Part shown: positions 51,782-60,235 of the stretch, piece by piece
Layout: every line of letters starts with the position of its first letter
How positions within the stretch are numbered: the first letter of the stretch is position 1
Assembly (NCBI RefSeq): GCF_011927905.1
Contig: NZ_JAATJL010000001.1
Span: forward strand, 3,286,001-3,350,000
DNA length: 64,000 nucleotides
Origin: Arthrobacter pigmenti
GTDB lineage: Bacteria; Actinomycetota; Actinomycetes; Actinomycetales; Micrococcaceae
Reading direction: 5' to 3'
The notes under the pieces: model-generated
Seen by the model: only the letters and a program-made list of their open reading frames with translations
The model's database searches: none
What the model was told of the DNA's origin: nothing
Position numbers and translations under genes: made by a program

Positions 51782-52894
51782 GTGATCATCGGCGTCCCCA
51801 AAGAAGTGAAGAACAACGAGTTCCGCGTGGCCATCACCGCCTCCGGTGTCCACGAGTTCCGCACCCACGGGCATACAGTGCTCGTGCAGAAGTCTGCGGG
51901 CGTCGGCTCCAACATCACCGATGCGGAGTACATCGCCGCAGGCGCCGAGATTGTCGAGGACGCCGACGACCTCTGGGCGCGCGCGGACATGGTGATGAAG
52001 GTCAAGGAGCCCATCGCCGAGGAGTACCACCGTTTCCGGCAGGGCCTGGTGCTGTTCACCTACCTGCATCTGGCGGCCGAACCCAAGCTCACGCACGCAC
52101 TCATGGAGTCCGGCGTAACGGCGATCGCCTACGAGACAGTGCAGGAGGGACGCGCACTTCCGCTTCTCGCGCCGATGTCCGAGGTTGCCGGGCGCCTCTC
52201 GGTCCAGGTCGGCGCCCAGGTGATGACCGCGCCGTCGGGGGGCCCCGGCCTCCTGCTCGGCGGCGTACCCGGAGTCCGGCCGGCGAAAGTGGTTGTGCTC
52301 GGCGCGGGCGTTGCGGGAACCAACGCGACCGCCATGGCCGTTGGCACGGGAGCGGAGGTAACGATACTCGACATCAACATCGCCCGGCTGCGCGAACTCG
52401 ACGCGCAATACGCGGGCCGGGTGAAGACCATCGCCTCCAACGCGTTCGAAATTGAGCGTGCCGTACTCGACGCCGACCTCGTGATCGGTTCGGTCCTCAT
52501 CCCCGGCGCAAAGGCTCCCAAGCTCGTGACAAACGATATGGTGTCCCGGATGAAACCGGGCAGCGTGCTCGTGGACATTGCCGTGGACCAGGGCGGCTGC
52601 TTCGAGGACTCACACGTCACCACCCACGAGGACCCGACCTTCACGGTGCATCAGTCGCTCTTCTACTGCGTAGGGAACATGCCGGGCGCCGTCCCGAACA
52701 CGTCCACCTATGCGCTGACCAACGTGACCCTGCGGTACGGCATTGCACTGGCTGACAAGGGCGTGCGCGGGGCCTTCGAAGCGGTCCCGTCGCTGGTCCA
52801 CGGCCTCAATATCGCGAGTGGAGCGGTGGCACACCACTCCGTATCCGACGCACACGGCCTTGAGCTCAATGAGGACTGGCGCCAACTGGTCTAG
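51782..52894 (+). CDS. ald: Alanine dehydrogenase
   Basis: A 370-residue enzyme: MIIGVPKEVKNNEFRVAITASGVHEF at the start, KVKEPIAEEY with a substrate-binding Lys, FTYLHLAAEPKLTHAL containing the catalytic His, the NAD loop VVVLGAGVAGTNATAMAVG and DIAVDQGGCFEDS. It reversibly deaminates L-alanine to pyruvate and ammonia. GTG start with GGAGAA at 51771-51776. Length matches the family. Controlled probably by the divergent PucR protein. Confidence 0.96.
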   Translation: MIIGVPKEVKNNEFRVAITASGVHEFRTHGHTVLVQKSAGVGSNITDAEYIAAGAEIVEDADDLWARADMVMKVKEPIAEEYHRFRQGLVLFTYLHLAAEPKLTHALMESGVTAIAYETVQEGRALPLLAPMSEVAGRLSVQVGAQVMTAPSGGPGLLLGGVPGVRPAKVVVLGAGVAGTNATAMAVGTGAEVTILDINIARLRELDAQYAGRVKTIASNAFEIERAVLDADLVIGSVLIPGAKAPKLVTNDMVSRMKPGSVLVDIAVDQGGCFEDSHVTTHEDPTFTVHQSLFYCVGNMPGAVPNTSTYALTNVTLRYGIALADKGVRGAFEAVPSLVHGLNIASGAVAHHSVSDAHGLELNEDWRQLV

Positions 52895-53913
52895 AGACTG
52901 TGCGCTGCTTCGATAATGCGCTGCGCCTTCAGGCTGTCGGCCGGGTCCACAGGCACCGGCCCGCCGTCGAGCAGCGCCGCGGCCAACAGGTCGTAGAAAT
53001 CCGGATAGGCGCCGTTCTCTGTCCGTATCCGCTCCGCCTGCTGGTCGAACCCCAGTAAGCCCCAGGAGAGGCTGTCCTCGACACCGTAGCCCGGGTCCGT
53101 GGGAAGCATCCCGGCGTCCACTGCTGCTTCCTGCACGTCCTTGCCCCATTTGGTGTACGCCGACTTCGATCCGGTTACCCGGTAGCGCGGTGCTGCCTGC
53201 GGTGCCAGTGTGTTCATCCACAGATGGCTGATCACGCCGGAGTGATGATGCAGGGCAAGGAAGACGTCGTCGTCGGGCCCGTCCTCCTCCCGGTGGGCGG
53301 CCAGTTCGACGTGGGCGAGCTCCGCATCCCCGAAAAGCTGCAGCGCCTGGTCGATCAGGTGCGGCCCAAGGTCAAAGAGGATGCCGCCGCCCTCGCTTGC
53401 CGGGGTGCTGGCCTTCCACGGTTTGGTTACGAGCGGCTTGTAGGACTCCAGGCGGGATTCGAACCGACGAACCGTACCGAGGGCGCCCTCCTGCAACAGC
53501 TTTCGAATGGTGAGGTAACCGCCGTCCCACCGGCTGTTCTGGAAAACCGTGAGTAGTTGGCCCTTCTCACGGGCGAGCTCGACCAGGCTCTCGCCGTCGG
53601 CGGACTTCGCCACGAACGGCTTATCGACGACGACGGCGACCCCCGCCTTGAGCACCGCTTCCGCCAGGGGTGCGTGGCTGGCGGGCGGTGTGGTCACCAC
53701 AATGAGATCGAGTTCATCCGCCTCCTGCCACAGCTCATCCACCGAGCGGATAATCCGCGCCTGGGGGTACTGCGTCTGGACCTGTGCAATCCGCTCCTCG
53801 TTCGAGGTCACCACAACGTCGAGGGAATATCGCGGATTAGCGGCAATAAAAGGGGCATGAAAGACCCGCCCGCCGAGCCCGAACCCGATGACTGCTGTTC
53901 TGATTCTCGTCAT
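52891..53913 (-). CDS. Gfo/Idh/MocA-family oxidoreductase
   Basis: A 340-residue cytoplasmic NAD(P)-dependent oxidoreductase: IRTAVIGFGLGGRVFHAPFIAANPRY (dinucleotide loop), LIVVTTPPASHAPLAEAVLKAGVAVVVDKPFVAKSADGESLV (catalytic EKP-equivalent as DKP) and EGGGILFDLGPHLIDQALQLFG. The FHAPFI motif is typical of the YvaA/scyllo-inositol-dehydrogenase-like branch. It overlaps the ald stop by four bases on the opposite strand. Confidence 0.9.
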   Translation of the reverse strand: MTRIRTAVIGFGLGGRVFHAPFIAANPRYSLDVVVTSNEERIAQVQTQYPQARIIRSVDELWQEADELDLIVVTTPPASHAPLAEAVLKAGVAVVVDKPFVAKSADGESLVELAREKGQLLTVFQNSRWDGGYLTIRKLLQEGALGTVRRFESRLESYKPLVTKPWKASTPASEGGGILFDLGPHLIDQALQLFGDAELAHVELAAHREEDGPDDDVFLALHHHSGVISHLWMNTLAPQAAPRYRVTGSKSAYTKWGKDVQEAAVDAGMLPTDPGYGVEDSLSWGLLGFDQQAERIRTENGAYPDFYDLLAAALLDGGPVPVDPADSLKAQRIIEAAHSL

Positions 53914-54048
53914 GCGCCCAGCATATGACTCAGAGGCTGGTGCACCGCTGTGCGGCTCGATACACCGAGTTTGTTGCTCTCCGAACGCATACTATGATCA
54001 GGAACCGGTCAAGCAGCGGCCACGAGATCCTCGCAGTAAAAGGACCCC

Positions 54049-54537
54049 ATGGTTTCCGCTCAGGACCCCAGTGCATCAAATCCCGCTGATTCGGCTGATG
54101 AACAGCCGACGCCCTTCGCAGCGAAGGAAGGGGGATATCTTGACCCTGACCAGTCAACCCGGCTCATGTTGACCACCGCCGCACACTTTGTGCAACAGCA
54201 TCTTCACGATCAGCTTGGTGCTCTTGGACTCAGCCCTGCCGGGCATACGGTTCTCAGCGGCCTCGCTGACCTGCAGGAAGCAGGAGTTTCCGAAATTGCA
54301 GGCCAGTGCCTGCTGGCAGAATCTGCGGTTGAAGAAGCGCTCCAGGAACTGGCGGCGTCGGACCTCGTGGACGGGGGATCGGACGTATATCGACTGACTT
54401 ACGCCGGGAAGGCAATCCTCGCTGATGCGTGGGATCTTGAGGACTCACTGTTTGCGCAGAAGACAACCGCCCTGCGGCAGGAATTGGGGACGTTGATCAG
54501 CAAACTTCGCGAGGGAGGCGACGTTCGGGAAGAGTGA
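54049..54537 (+). CDS. MarR-like winged-helix protein (unassigned)
   Basis: A 162-residue acidic protein. The middle reads TAAHFVQQHLHDQLGALGLSPAGHTVLSGLADLQEAGVSEIAGQCLLAESAVEEALQELAASDLVDGGSDVYRLTYAGKAIL, which fits a degenerate MarR/PadR winged helix (helix, HTH, wing). The N-terminal 35 residues are polar and disordered-looking. It lies next to the peptide locus but on the opposite strand. No certain family; a regulator is likely. Confidence 0.6.
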   Translation: MVSAQDPSASNPADSADEQPTPFAAKEGGYLDPDQSTRLMLTTAAHFVQQHLHDQLGALGLSPAGHTVLSGLADLQEAGVSEIAGQCLLAESAVEEALQELAASDLVDGGSDVYRLTYAGKAILADAWDLEDSLFAQKTTALRQELGTLISKLREGGDVREE

Positions 54538-54606
54538 GCGATTGTTGAATGCTTGCCGCGTGGGCTGAACGATTCATTTGCGAAATTCACCGTGTTGCCG
54601 GCGGGC

Positions 54607-54798
54607 TCAGTGCCAGAGGCTGTCGGCCCAGGCTGCGTCCCTGAGGTAGTCGCGTGCAGGTCCAACATCCCAGAGTTCGCCCTGGGAAGCGATAACGCCC
54701 ATTCCGCGTAGATTTTCCACCGTGTCGGGCGAGCATCCGAGGGCCTCGCTCAGGTCTCGTGCGTCCGTGGCGAGAATGACGTCTTCGTTGCGGGGCAT
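54607..54798 (-). CDS. Small HTH-like protein at the end of the peptide locus
   Basis: A 63-residue protein. DARDLSEALGCSPDTVENLRGMGVIASQGELWDVGPARDYLRDAAW has the layout of an excisionase/MerR-type HTH (helix, turn, wing, C-terminal helix). ATG at 54798 follows AAAGGAAA; a frame to 54840 has no ribosome site. It begins 50 bases after the SpaB_C-like gene and probably shares its transcript. It could bind DNA or act as a small partner of the enzyme. Confidence 0.6.
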   Translation of the reverse strand: MPRNEDVILATDARDLSEALGCSPDTVENLRGMGVIASQGELWDVGPARDYLRDAAWADSLWH

Positions 54799-54848
54799 TG
54801 AGAGATTTCCTTTCTCGTCGCGCGATTGACGATGAGGCACAGTGAGAG

Positions 54849-55808
54849 TCAGTTTCGGTTGAACAGGGTCCGCTCGCGGTCCACGGTCCAGGTGCGTGCG
54901 TAGAGGCCAAGTACGGCTTCTTCGCGCGGAGTGAAGCCAAGACGATTGAGTGTCATGTGGGCCTGATGGACGGTGAGGTGCTGCGCGCTTCGGCTCACCC
55001 GTGCTTTGTCTGCCCGGTAGAGGTACGTGTCCAGCGCCCGGAACCAGCGCCGCCGCCAGTTATGCACGGCGGATTCTGCTGCGGTTGCCGACATGAGTCC
55101 GTGGAAACCAGGGACCTTTGCGTTCACCTGGGTCATCATTGCTTCCCGTACGGAAGCACCGCGCGGCCCGAGGTCCGGCGTGCAGGTCTTCAGGTGGCTG
55201 TCCCAGTAGTAGTCCCAGGAGATTCGGCGGCGATCAGGCCAGCTCGCAGACCTGGGACCCTTCATCATGCTCCGGGCCGAATCAAACAGGATCAACGAGG
55301 CAAAAGCGGACCGGTTATGCATCTTGGCGAACCGCTGGGTTCCCCACGCGGCGAGCTCCGAAGACAACTCGAACACTTCCTCCGCGAGCTGAAGACCCTC
55401 CACTCCCCCGTACTTGAACAATTCGGCTTCGAGTTGTGGATCGGAGTCTTCCATGCCGCGGAGATAGTAGCCGCTACCGGCGGGAGGAGAGCAGTGCTGA
55501 TGGGAGGGAAGTGACGCCAGGTCAAGGTTGCTGCGCTTCACCAAAGCCTGATGAAAGGTCTGAAGCCGCTCGATTGTCCCAGGCTGCGCAAGAATGTGCA
55601 GCCGCACCTGTACGGCAGATGGCTCCATACACCGTGAGTAGAACCATCTGCCGGCTCGCAGAACCTGCGCCTGCGCCGCCAGCGGGGTAACCAGATCTCC
55701 AATGATGCCGTCCGCTACATCGAAGCCACCTGCTTGTGTGGAGAGATGCCACCATTGAGCGCCAATTGCTGTTCGTGAGGCGGTTCGAACTGCGGTTAGC
55801 TGACTCAT
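54849..55808 (-). CDS. Stand-alone SpaB_C/thiopeptide-type bacteriocin biosynthesis protein
   Basis: A 319-residue protein whose N-terminal part (QWWHLSTQAGGFDVADGIIGDLVTPLAAQAQVLRAGRWFYSRCMEPSAVQVRLHILAQPG) matches the start of the SpaB C-terminal (thiopeptide-type bacteriocin biosynthesis) fold, where Trp-x-x-Leu and WFFxRY...LRLR are typical. In split LanB systems this domain removes glutamate to make dehydroamino acids, and in thiopeptides a homologue makes the pyridine ring. No glutamylating LanB partner is nearby. AAGGAGG precedes the ATG; it lies 93 bases after the repeat-peptide gene. Confidence 0.7.
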   Translation of the reverse strand: MSQLTAVRTASRTAIGAQWWHLSTQAGGFDVADGIIGDLVTPLAAQAQVLRAGRWFYSRCMEPSAVQVRLHILAQPGTIERLQTFHQALVKRSNLDLASLPSHQHCSPPAGSGYYLRGMEDSDPQLEAELFKYGGVEGLQLAEEVFELSSELAAWGTQRFAKMHNRSAFASLILFDSARSMMKGPRSASWPDRRRISWDYYWDSHLKTCTPDLGPRGASVREAMMTQVNAKVPGFHGLMSATAAESAVHNWRRRWFRALDTYLYRADKARVSRSAQHLTVHQAHMTLNRLGFTPREEAVLGLYARTWTVDRERTLFNRN

Positions 55809-55901
55809 GACATCCTCCTTCGGGCTTTGGTTACCCCCGCTGGGGCGAGTCTTTAGTTGATTCGCTGCTTCCGTTGAGGACGCGAACCGTATTCAGTTGG
55901 G

Positions 55902-56066
55902 TTACTTCGGCCAATCCCAGCTTGCAACGGCTGACTTGGGCCAGTCCCAGCTGGCAGTCACAGACTTGGGCCAATCCCAGCTTGCGGCTCCCAGAGCCGG
56001 GGATGCTGGTGCCAGAGCTGCTGCTGCGACAAGGAGGCCGGCTGCGGCGCCGATGATCTTCTTCAT
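55902..56066 (-). CDS. Secreted precursor peptide with three SWDWPK repeats
   Basis: A 54-residue protein. Residues 1-28 are a Sec signal peptide (KKIIG basic start, then LLVAAAALAPASPALGAA). The rest is three SWDWPK units at 10-residue spacing joined by SVTA and SAVA; the last unit ends at the stop codon. Each unit is preceded by a small-x-Ala sequence like a signal peptidase site and ends in Lys. ATG at 56066 follows GGAAGGGAAA. Start of a unit with the SpaB_C-like enzyme, divergent from a LuxR-type regulator. Candidate peptide signal or RiPP precursor. Confidence 0.8.
   Translation of the reverse strand: MKKIIGAAAGLLVAAAALAPASPALGAASWDWPKSVTASWDWPKSAVASWDWPK
55905..55982 (-). repeat. Tandem coding repeat, 30-base period, three copies
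   Basis: Near-identical 18-base blocks at 55905-55922, 55935-55952 and 55965-55982 encode SWDWPK. The DNA copies differ at mainly synonymous positions (AAG constant; GAT/GAC, CCC/CCG, AGC), so the peptide is under selection. Confidence 0.85.
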
Positions 56067-56454
56067 AAGATGTTTCCCTTCCGTCAGGTTGCAAGTGACG
56101 CGGTCCTGCTCGCCGTCGAGCCGGTGAATCAAGCATGTGGCGCGTGATTGCATGATGTCCAGCTGAGGGGGCGCCCTATTCAGGACATGACCTGATGCGG
56201 ACACATGGCTCCGGTGGGGCCGGGGTGGGGGGCGGAAGCGCCACGCCAAAATGCCCGAAAATCCGCGCAATTACACGGAAAAAGTGCAAACTTTGAGCAT
56301 CGCGGCTATCGTGTGTCCTTAAGTGGACATGTCATGTTTTTACAGGGTCATTTTTGGTTCTCTGATGAGCAGAACATCCGACCATACTGGGAGTGCCAGC
56401 CCACAGGGTCTGTAGGCTGGCCTCAGGGAAGCGGACATTCGGAAAGGGACGCCG
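56067..56454. other. Divergent control region of the peptide locus
   Basis: 388 bases without a convincing gene. GGACA occurs four times on the plus strand (near 56183, 56199, 56325, 56432), once as the dyad TGTCC-TTAAGT-GGACA (56314-56329). AT-rich stretches near 56260-56360 contrast with the GC-rich flanks. These are candidate sites for the divergent regulator. Confidence 0.45.
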
Positions 56455-57423
56455 ATGCTCGACGGCATATGCATAGAGTTGTACCGCTATGCCGTGGGCA
56501 ATCCGGGCTGGACCCGATCTGAAGCTTCCGAAGCGCTTGGGTACACCCTACGGGACATCGAGTCAGCGATGGAAGTACTCATTGAGCGCAGATTGCTGAG
56601 CACTCAAACAGCCAAGGAACATGCATTTGTCGCCGTCTCACCGGACGTTGCACTGGCTGATCTCGTCGATGCCGATGAACGCGCGGTGCAGGATCTGCGG
56701 ACCCGGATCAGCGCGCGCAGAAGGGAACTCTCCACGCTCGTTCCCACCTATCTTGAAGCCCGCAAGAGCGTCATTGCCAGCTCCGCCGTGGAGACACTTG
56801 AGGATCCCCACCTGATTCACCGGGTACTTATCGATTACGGCCGTGACGTCACCGAGAAGGTGCTCATAGCCCAGCCCGGCCAGGGTTCAACGGCGGATGT
56901 GCAGGAGGAGAACGTCCGCAAGGACCTGGAGCTGCTTGCAAAGGGCGTGAAGCGCAAAACCCTGTACGACATCAGCATCCGCGACCACGTGCCAACCCGG
57001 AAGGCTGTTGCAGCGATCACGGCAGGCGGCGGTCAGTTCGGGGCGCTACCGCGGGTACCGCTGCGAATGCTTATTTTTGACCGGAAGCTCGCCCTTGTTG
57101 CCCGGCAGCTCAGGCATGATGACAAAGCGGCGCTCGTGGTGCGCGATCCGCACCTGATTCATATCCTCACGCAGTTGTTCGAGTTCGCCTGGGAGCTCAG
57201 CGAGCCGTTCCTCGTGGATGAGCCACTGGATTCGCCCCTGAACAGCACTCAGCATGCAATTCTGAAGGGCCTTGCATCAGGCTTCTCGGACGAAGTGATT
57301 GCCCGGCGTCTTGATATCAACGTCCGCACATGCCGCAGGCACATTGCATGGATGCTGGAGCAACTTGGGGCTGAGAGCCGTTTCCAGGCCGGCATCAAGG
57401 CGCATCAGGCAGGGTGGATTTAG
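56455..57423 (+). CDS. TrmB-like/LuxR-HTH regulator of the peptide locus
   Basis: A 322-residue regulator. The N-terminal 70 residues look like a TrmB/MarR-type winged helix (ELYRYAVGNPGWTRSEASEALGYTLRDIESAMEVLIERRLLS), the middle is a phospholipase-D-like sensor region (RKTLYDISIRDHVPTRKAVAAITAGGG), and the C-terminus is a LuxR-type HTH (LNSTQHAILKGLASGFSDEVIARRLDINVRTCRRHIAWMLEQLGAESRFQAGIKA). GGAAAGG precedes the ATG. Divergence from the repeat-peptide gene suggests it controls or senses that peptide (inference). Confidence 0.8.
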   Translation: MLDGICIELYRYAVGNPGWTRSEASEALGYTLRDIESAMEVLIERRLLSTQTAKEHAFVAVSPDVALADLVDADERAVQDLRTRISARRRELSTLVPTYLEARKSVIASSAVETLEDPHLIHRVLIDYGRDVTEKVLIAQPGQGSTADVQEENVRKDLELLAKGVKRKTLYDISIRDHVPTRKAVAAITAGGGQFGALPRVPLRMLIFDRKLALVARQLRHDDKAALVVRDPHLIHILTQLFEFAWELSEPFLVDEPLDSPLNSTQHAILKGLASGFSDEVIARRLDINVRTCRRHIAWMLEQLGAESRFQAGIKAHQAGWI

Positions 57424-57469
57424 AAAACTTCCGTTGCCTATCAGTGAACTGATCCCCTAGACTCGTCAA

Positions 57470-58771
57470 GTGACTTCTCAGGACGAACTGAACTCCACGC
57501 TTCTGCCCGCCGAGACCGAGGTAGCCCTGGAACGGGCTGCGGAATCAGCTCATAGACACGAGGAATTGTTCTCCGAACGCGCCGCCAACATCAAACAATC
57601 TGCAGTGCGGGACGTCTTCGACATATCAATTCGTCCGGGCCTTGTCTCACTGGCCGGCGGCAGCCCCTACCTCAAGTCCCTGCCCCTTGCGGATCTTGGC
57701 AAGACGGCAGAGCGCATCATCGCCGAACACGGGCTTGAAGCCCTGCAGTACGGCGGTGGACAGGGCATGGAGCATCTCCGTCACCAGATTTGCGAGGTCA
57801 TGGCCGCCGAGGGGATCCCCGACGCCGATCCATCGGACATCGTTGTAACCACGGGTTCCCAGTCAGCACAGGACGTAGCGGCCAAGGTCTTCTGCGATCC
57901 CGGAGACGTCATCCTGTGCGAGGACCCCACCTATGTAGGCGCGCTCAACACCTTCGAGGCGTACCAGGTGGATGTGCAGGCGGTCGCGATGGACGAGGAC
58001 GGTCTTGTGCCTGAGCGCCTCGAGCAACGCATCGATGAGTTGCTCGCTGAGGGAAGGCGCATAAAGCTCCTCTACACGATCCCGAGCTTCAACAACCCGA
58101 GCGGCATCACCCTGGCCGCAGATCGTCGCCAGCGTATTGTCGAAATCTGCCGTAGAAACAACATCCTCATCCTTGAGGACAACCCGTACGGCATGCTCCG
58201 CTTCGACGGGCACCCACTGCCGCCCATGCGCGCAGATAATCCGGACGACGTCATCTACCTCGGCTCCTTCTCGAAGATCTTCGCTCCAGGAGTGCGATTG
58301 GGGTGGGCGCTGGTCCCGAAGCACCTTCACCGCCGCTTCTACCTTGCCTGCGAAGCAGTTGTGCTCTGCCCGTCGCCCCTCACCCAGATGCTCGTTTCGG
58401 CCTACTTGAGCGACTACGACTGGCGGGGACACCTGGAAAACACACGCGCACTCTACAGCGAGCGGTGCGAAACCATGCTCAAGGCCCTCGCCGAGCACTT
58501 GCCGGAGGACGCATCCTGGACTACGCCCGACGGCGGGTTCTTTATCTGGGTGACACTTCCGGAAGGCGTGGACACATACCCTCTCCTACACCAGGCGATC
58601 GATGCCGGTGTGGTCTTCATCCCGGGTGCGGCCTTCACGCCCTCGGACGAACCCTCGAACAAGCTGCGGCTGGCCTTCAGCGCCGTTTCACCCGAGGACA
58701 TCGAGGAAGGCATCCGCCGCCTCGCTCCCATCCTGCAGGATGCAATCGCCAAGCAGCACAGCACTACCTAG
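57470..58771 (+). CDS. PLP-dependent aminotransferase (2-aminoadipate/aromatic type)
   Basis: A 433-residue class I/II aminotransferase: SLAGGSPYLKSLPL, LQYGGGQGMEHLRHQI, VVTTGSQSAQDVAAKVF, YTIPSFNNPSGITLAADRR, LEDNPYGMLRFDG and the PLP-Lys in LGSFSKIFAPGVRLGW. It resembles the catalytic half of MocR regulators and LysN-type enzymes, without a GntR HTH. It transfers amino groups between amino acids and 2-oxoacids. GTG start. It lies 46 bases after the peptide-locus regulator but there is no evidence it belongs to it. Confidence 0.92.
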   Translation: MTSQDELNSTLLPAETEVALERAAESAHRHEELFSERAANIKQSAVRDVFDISIRPGLVSLAGGSPYLKSLPLADLGKTAERIIAEHGLEALQYGGGQGMEHLRHQICEVMAAEGIPDADPSDIVVTTGSQSAQDVAAKVFCDPGDVILCEDPTYVGALNTFEAYQVDVQAVAMDEDGLVPERLEQRIDELLAEGRRIKLLYTIPSFNNPSGITLAADRRQRIVEICRRNNILILEDNPYGMLRFDGHPLPPMRADNPDDVIYLGSFSKIFAPGVRLGWALVPKHLHRRFYLACEAVVLCPSPLTQMLVSAYLSDYDWRGHLENTRALYSERCETMLKALAEHLPEDASWTTPDGGFFIWVTLPEGVDTYPLLHQAIDAGVVFIPGAAFTPSDEPSNKLRLAFSAVSPEDIEEGIRRLAPILQDAIAKQHSTT

Positions 58772-58850
58772 GGGCCCTAGCGACTACCGGGCTCCCAACT
58801 GTGCTTTGCCCGACGGCTTTAGCTCAGGTCGGGGCCCTCGCCCGTTAGTC
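58771..58850. repeat. Intergenic repeat element, copy 1
   Basis: The minus strand reads GGGCGAGGGCCCCG ... GGGAGCCC(G)GTAG(T)CGC, which recurs in the same order at 63659-63733 on the plus strand. It lies between convergent stops and contains the palindrome CTAGGGGCCCTAG. Probably a dispersed intergenic repeat that also acts as terminator. Confidence 0.55.
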
Positions 58851-60227
58851 GAGCAGGAGGGCGGGCTCCTCCAGGATGGACGCGACGTCGGCCATGAAGC
58901 GTGCGCTAAGGTCGCCGTCCACAACCCGGTGATCGAAGGATCCACCGAGCGTAGTGATCCACCGGGGGATGACCTCGCCGTCGAGCACCCAGGGCTTCTG
59001 CTTGATAGTTCCGAAGGCCACGATCGCGACCTCACCCGGATTGATGATCGGCGTGCCCGTGTCGATGCCGAGGGCGCCAATGTTGGTGATCGTGAGCGTC
59101 CCGTCCTGCATCTGCGCGGGCCGCGTTTTGCCTGCCCGTGCCGTGGTTGCCAGTTCATTCAAGGCAACCGCAAGCTCCTTCAGTGAGAGGTCCTGGGCAT
59201 CCTTGATGTTCGGAACCATCAGCCCCCGCGGCGTCGCCGCCGCGATTCCCAGGTTCATGTAGTGCTTGACCAGGATCTCCTGATCCGTCCAGGTAGCGTT
59301 CACCGACGGGTTCCGGGCGGCCGCCCAGATTACCGCCTTCGCCAGGATCAGCAAGGGTGAAACTTTGATCCCCTCGAAGTCCCGCGAGGATTTCAGCCGC
59401 TTCACGAACTCCATGGTGCGGGACGCATCGACGTCCACGAAGATGCTCACATGCGGGGCGGTGAACGCGCTCTCCACCATGGCCCGGGCGGTCGCCTTCC
59501 GCACACCTTTGACCGGAATCCGTTCAATGCGCTCATCCTGCGGACGGCTCGCGGCACCCCAGAACGACGGCGCTGAATCCTGCTCCGCGTCCCGCTGGGC
59601 CTGGTAACTGAGGAGGTCCTGTTTGGTCACTTCGCCGGACCCGCCGGTTGCCGGAACGTCCGCGAGATCGATTCCGAGATCGCGGGCAGCCTTGCGCACG
59701 GGCGGTTTGGCGAGCGCACGCTTCGTGACGACGGGCGAAGGCGCGGTATTGCCGTCTCCCGGCACCTGGGCGGGTGGCGCGCTTGCGGCGGCGGGCGCCG
59801 TCGTCGTTGTTTGCCTGCCGGGGCGATCGGTTCTGGGGCGGCGGCGGGAGGAGTCGGCCCGGGGGCCGGTTCCCACCAGCGGTGCGTTGGCCCCCGCGGA
59901 CGACGACGGCGCCTCCTGGCGGGGCGGCGTCACCAGTTCGCCGGGGACATGGTTGGCAGCAGGCGGGGAATCGATGGCGTCCACCGTGCCGTCCGTGACG
60001 GAGATGATCGGAGTGCCGACCGCAACCGTTTCGCCCTCCTGCACGAGGAGTTCAGCGACCACTCCGGCATACGGCGAAGGCAGCTCTACGAGGGACTTGG
60101 CGGTTTCGATTTCCACGATCACCTCGTTGACGGCAACTGTGGCTCCGGGCTGGACCTGCCAGCGGACGATTTCAGCCTCGGTGAGGCCCTCGCCAACGTC
60201 CGGGAGTTTGAAGGTGTTCAGCGTCAT
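58845..60227 (-). CDS. Dihydrolipoamide acyltransferase E2 of a 2-oxoacid dehydrogenase
   Basis: A 460-residue E2. One lipoyl domain ([36 protein letters not shown], Lys in ETAKSLVE), a peripheral-subunit-binding domain ([29 protein letters not shown], about residues 185-213), and the acyltransferase core with [15 protein letters not shown] near the C-terminus as active site. It takes the acyl group from the E1alpha/E1beta pair encoded upstream. Substrate (branched-chain 2-oxoacid or pyruvate) cannot be fixed from sequence; the single lipoyl domain and layout favour the BCKDH type. No E3 gene follows. Confidence 0.94.
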   Translation of the reverse strand: MTLNTFKLPDVGEGLTEAEIVRWQVQPGATVAVNEVIVEIETAKSLVELPSPYAGVVAELLVQEGETVAVGTPIISVTDGTVDAIDSPPAANHVPGELVTPPRQEAPSSSAGANAPLVGTGPRADSSRRRPRTDRPGRQTTTTAPAAASAPPAQVPGDGNTAPSPVVTKRALAKPPVRKAARDLGIDLADVPATGGSGEVTKQDLLSYQAQRDAEQDSAPSFWGAASRPQDERIERIPVKGVRKATARAMVESAFTAPHVSIFVDVDASRTMEFVKRLKSSRDFEGIKVSPLLILAKAVIWAAARNPSVNATWTDQEILVKHYMNLGIAAATPRGLMVPNIKDAQDLSLKELAVALNELATTARAGKTRPAQMQDGTLTITNIGALGIDTGTPIINPGEVAIVAFGTIKQKPWVLDGEVIPRWITTLGGSFDHRVVDGDLSARFMADVASILEEPALLLD

Positions 60228-60235
60228 GGGTCCTT

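Noticed and set aside
55905-55982. Regular short repeats, considered as a CRISPR array
   Set aside because: Only three copies with a 30-base period, all in frame and encoding SWDWPK; no cas genes.
56205-56522. A 105-codon plus-strand open frame upstream of the peptide-locus regulator
   Set aside because: It overlaps the regulator start in another frame, has no ribosome site and no domain; the regulator itself has a good GGAAAGG site.
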